A stretch of 9,035 nucleotides of DNA. It comes from CAYYWV01 sp964475385 (GTDB lineage: Bacteria; Pseudomonadota; Alphaproteobacteria; JAAXGF01). The notes below the pieces were generated by a model that had not been told where the DNA came from, ran no database searches, and saw only the letters and a list, made by a program, of their open reading frames with translations. Each line of letters begins with the position of its first letter. Position 1 is the first letter of the stretch. The stretch covers positions 1-9,035 of the forward strand of contig CAYYWV010000097.1 in the NCBI GenBank assembly GCA_964475385.1. Reading direction: 5' to 3'. Positions 7,768-9,035 of this stretch are shown here, one piece after another. A program made the position numbers and the translations under genes.

Positions 7768-8880
7768 ATGCGCATAGAGGAGATCGAGCTGTTCCACGTG
7801 GCCATGCCCATGAGGGAGCCGTGGCGGACCGCCTTCAGCGAGGAGGTGGCTATCGACAGCATCCTCGTGCGGATGGCGGGCGAAGGGGCCGAAGGTTGGG
7901 GCGAGACCGCGCCCTACCGAATGCCTCAGTACTCGCCGGAGTGGGCGGCGGGGGCCTTCCTTCTGCTGCGCGATGTCCTCGCCCCGGCGCTGGTCGGTCG
8001 CGAGATCCCCTCCGGCGGCGCGTTGCAGGATCTGCTGCGTCCGTTCAAAGGCAATCCGTTCGCCAAGGCCGGCCTCGATCTGGCTTGGTGGGATCTTGAG
8101 GCCAAGCTCGCCGGACAGCCGCTGTGGCGGCTCATCGGCGGCGGTCCGCGCCTGACCGTGGGGGCCGACATCGCCGTGATGGCGAACATCGACGACCTGC
8201 TCGCCGCGGTCGGTCGCGCGCTCGACGAGGGCTTTCGCCGCATCAAGCTGAAGTTCCGCCGCGGCTGGGGGGTCGAGATGGTCGCCCGGGTGCGGGACGC
8301 GTTCCCGGATGCGGTGATCCATGTGGACTGCAACAGCGGCTTCACCCTCGACGATCTGCCGATGTTCCGCGAACTCGACCGGTTCGACCTCGCCATGATC
8401 GAACAGCCCCTCGCCCACGATGATTTGATCGACCACGCCCGCCTGCAGGCGGCGCTCGACACGCCGATCTGTCTCGACGAGAGCATCGTCTCGCTCGATC
8501 GCGCCCGCAAGGCCATCGATATCGGCGCCTGCGGCTGGGTCAACCTCAAGCACGGTCGGGTGGGAGGGTTGACCAACGCGATCGCGATCCACGATCACTG
8601 CGCCGAGCGGGGCGTGCCCTGTTGGGTCGGCGGGATGCTGGAATCGGCGGTCGGACAAGGCCCCTCGATGGCCCTCGCGACCCTGCCGAACATCCGCTAT
8701 CCGAACGACATCTTCCCGACGGCGCGACTTTACGAAACCGACCTCGCCGAGCCCGAGGTGGTGCTCAGCGGGCCCTCGGAGATGACCATACCCGACGCTG
8801 CGGGGCATGGCTTTCGCCCCAACGACGAACGCCTCGCGAGCGTCACCGTGGCTCGCGCCAGCGTCCGCCCCGGACGCTGA
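7768..8880 (+). CDS. Enolase-superfamily enzyme, N-succinylamino acid racemase / o-succinylbenzoate synthase-like
   Basis: This 370-residue cytoplasmic enzyme belongs to the muconate-lactonising subgroup of the enolase superfamily, with an N-terminal capping domain (about 1-125) and a TIM-type barrel. Catalytic residues are all visible: the KxK pair K160/K162 in RIKLKFRRGW, metal ligands D187 (HVDCNSG), E212 (MIEQPL) and D237 (CLDESI), and the second catalytic base K261 in NLKHGRVGG. These fall within two residues of the Amycolatopsis racemase positions (K163, D189, E214, D239, K263), and the length is nearly the same. R264 matches the Arg linked to racemase activity in that family. GGMLESAVGQG (288-298) and the late LPNIRYPNDI (306-315) also fit. 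The late segment lacks the DxD substrate motif of Ala-Glu dipeptide epimerases. AAGGAAGG lies 7 bases before the ATG. With no menaquinone genes nearby and a peptide importer and regulator beside it, racemisation of an N-acyl amino acid is more likely than menaquinone synthesis. The actual substrate is inferred. Confidence 0.88.
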   Translation: MRIEEIELFHVAMPMREPWRTAFSEEVAIDSILVRMAGEGAEGWGETAPYRMPQYSPEWAAGAFLLLRDVLAPALVGREIPSGGALQDLLRPFKGNPFAKAGLDLAWWDLEAKLAGQPLWRLIGGGPRLTVGADIAVMANIDDLLAAVGRALDEGFRRIKLKFRRGWGVEMVARVRDAFPDAVIHVDCNSGFTLDDLPMFRELDRFDLAMIEQPLAHDDLIDHARLQAALDTPICLDESIVSLDRARKAIDIGACGWVNLKHGRVGGLTNAIAIHDHCAERGVPCWVGGMLESAVGQGPSMALATLPNIRYPNDIFPTARLYETDLAEPEVVLSGPSEMTIPDAAGHGFRPNDERLASVTVARASVRPGR

Positions 8881-8916
8881 TCCGCCGATGGTGGAATTCC
8901 GCGCCGACGCTGGCGC
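8855..8916 (+). other. Overlapping alternative hairpins at the enzyme gene's 3' end
   Basis: CAGCGTCCG (8859-8867) pairs perfectly with CGGACGCTG (8871-8879) around a 3-base loop, directly over the stop codon. The longer GCGCCAGCGTC (8855-8865) also pairs perfectly over 11 bp with GACGCTGGCGC (8906-8916). The two folds exclude each other. Neither is followed by a T-run, so this is not a classical terminator. It may affect mRNA 3' stability or be Rho-linked, and the role is inferred. Confidence 0.45.
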
Positions 8917-9035
8917 ACGCGCTCAGGGTCGACGGCCGAGAGCAACTTGCACTTTCCGGCCCTGGCGCTCGAAGCCGTCCGTTTGCGCCGTGGCATGGCG
9001 CTCGACGCCCTGCCGCTCGCGGATGAGGCGCGTGC
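8881..9035. other. Right-edge segment with no gene that can be called
   Basis: These 155 bases follow the enzyme stop. An ATG at 8888 opens a frame to the edge, but it lacks a ribosome binding site and its translation is Arg/Cys-rich and unlike a protein start. The frame continuing from the enzyme stop becomes coding-like after about 8935 (NLHFPALALEAVRLRRG), yet it has no ATG or GTG start before it. A downstream gene beginning here, or a remnant, is possible, but the window is too short to decide. Confidence 0.3.

Noticed and set aside
7615..8808. A 397-codon minus-strand open frame over the enzyme gene
   Set aside because: It is the reverse shadow of an enzyme gene with a full catalytic set and has low-complexity Asp/His/Arg-rich composition.

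Overview
The window is GC-rich bacterial DNA with strong G/C bias at third codon positions, tight gene packing, GTG starts and clear purine-rich ribosome binding sites. Protein style and gene order (a dipeptide-type ABC operon divergent from a MurR/RpiR regulator) suggest a proteobacterium, most likely an alphaproteobacterium. That placement is an inference. No rRNA, tRNA, CRISPR array or mobile element was found.

Layout. Positions 1-6443 are one leftward operon. In transcription order it holds a periplasmic peptide-binding protein (6443-4902), two membrane permeases (4817-3894 and 3883-2966), two ATPases (2956-1901 and 1904-915), and an unrecognised gene starting at 910 that runs off the left edge still open after 303 codons. 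Gene gaps are 84, 10, 9, -4 and 4 bases. The only large gap, after the binding-protein gene, carries a perfect 12-bp hairpin. Positions 6848-8880 are a rightward pair: a MurR/RpiR-type regulator (HTH plus SIS domain) and, 44 bases later, an enolase-superfamily enzyme. The latter has the full catalytic set of the N-succinylamino acid racemase / o-succinylbenzoate synthase group. Between the two units lies a 404-base divergent control region. It has an A/T-rich core containing a 24-bp imperfect palindrome, a 14-bp perfect palindrome, a perfect TATAAT facing right and a perfect TTGACA facing left. The last 155 bases after the enzyme hold no gene that can be called.

How the genes may work together. 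The simplest reading is one regulon for uptake and processing of a small peptide or N-acylated amino acid. The binding protein captures it, the four-subunit transporter imports it, the enolase-superfamily enzyme changes the stereochemistry of (or otherwise processes) the acyl-amino acid, and the regulator senses a metabolite through its SIS domain and controls both directions from the shared palindrome. The unrecognised gene at the left edge is probably another enzyme of this pathway. The substrate cannot be read from the sequence. The transporter, regulator and racemase families are all known. The least described parts are the unknown left-edge gene and the particular combination of parts.
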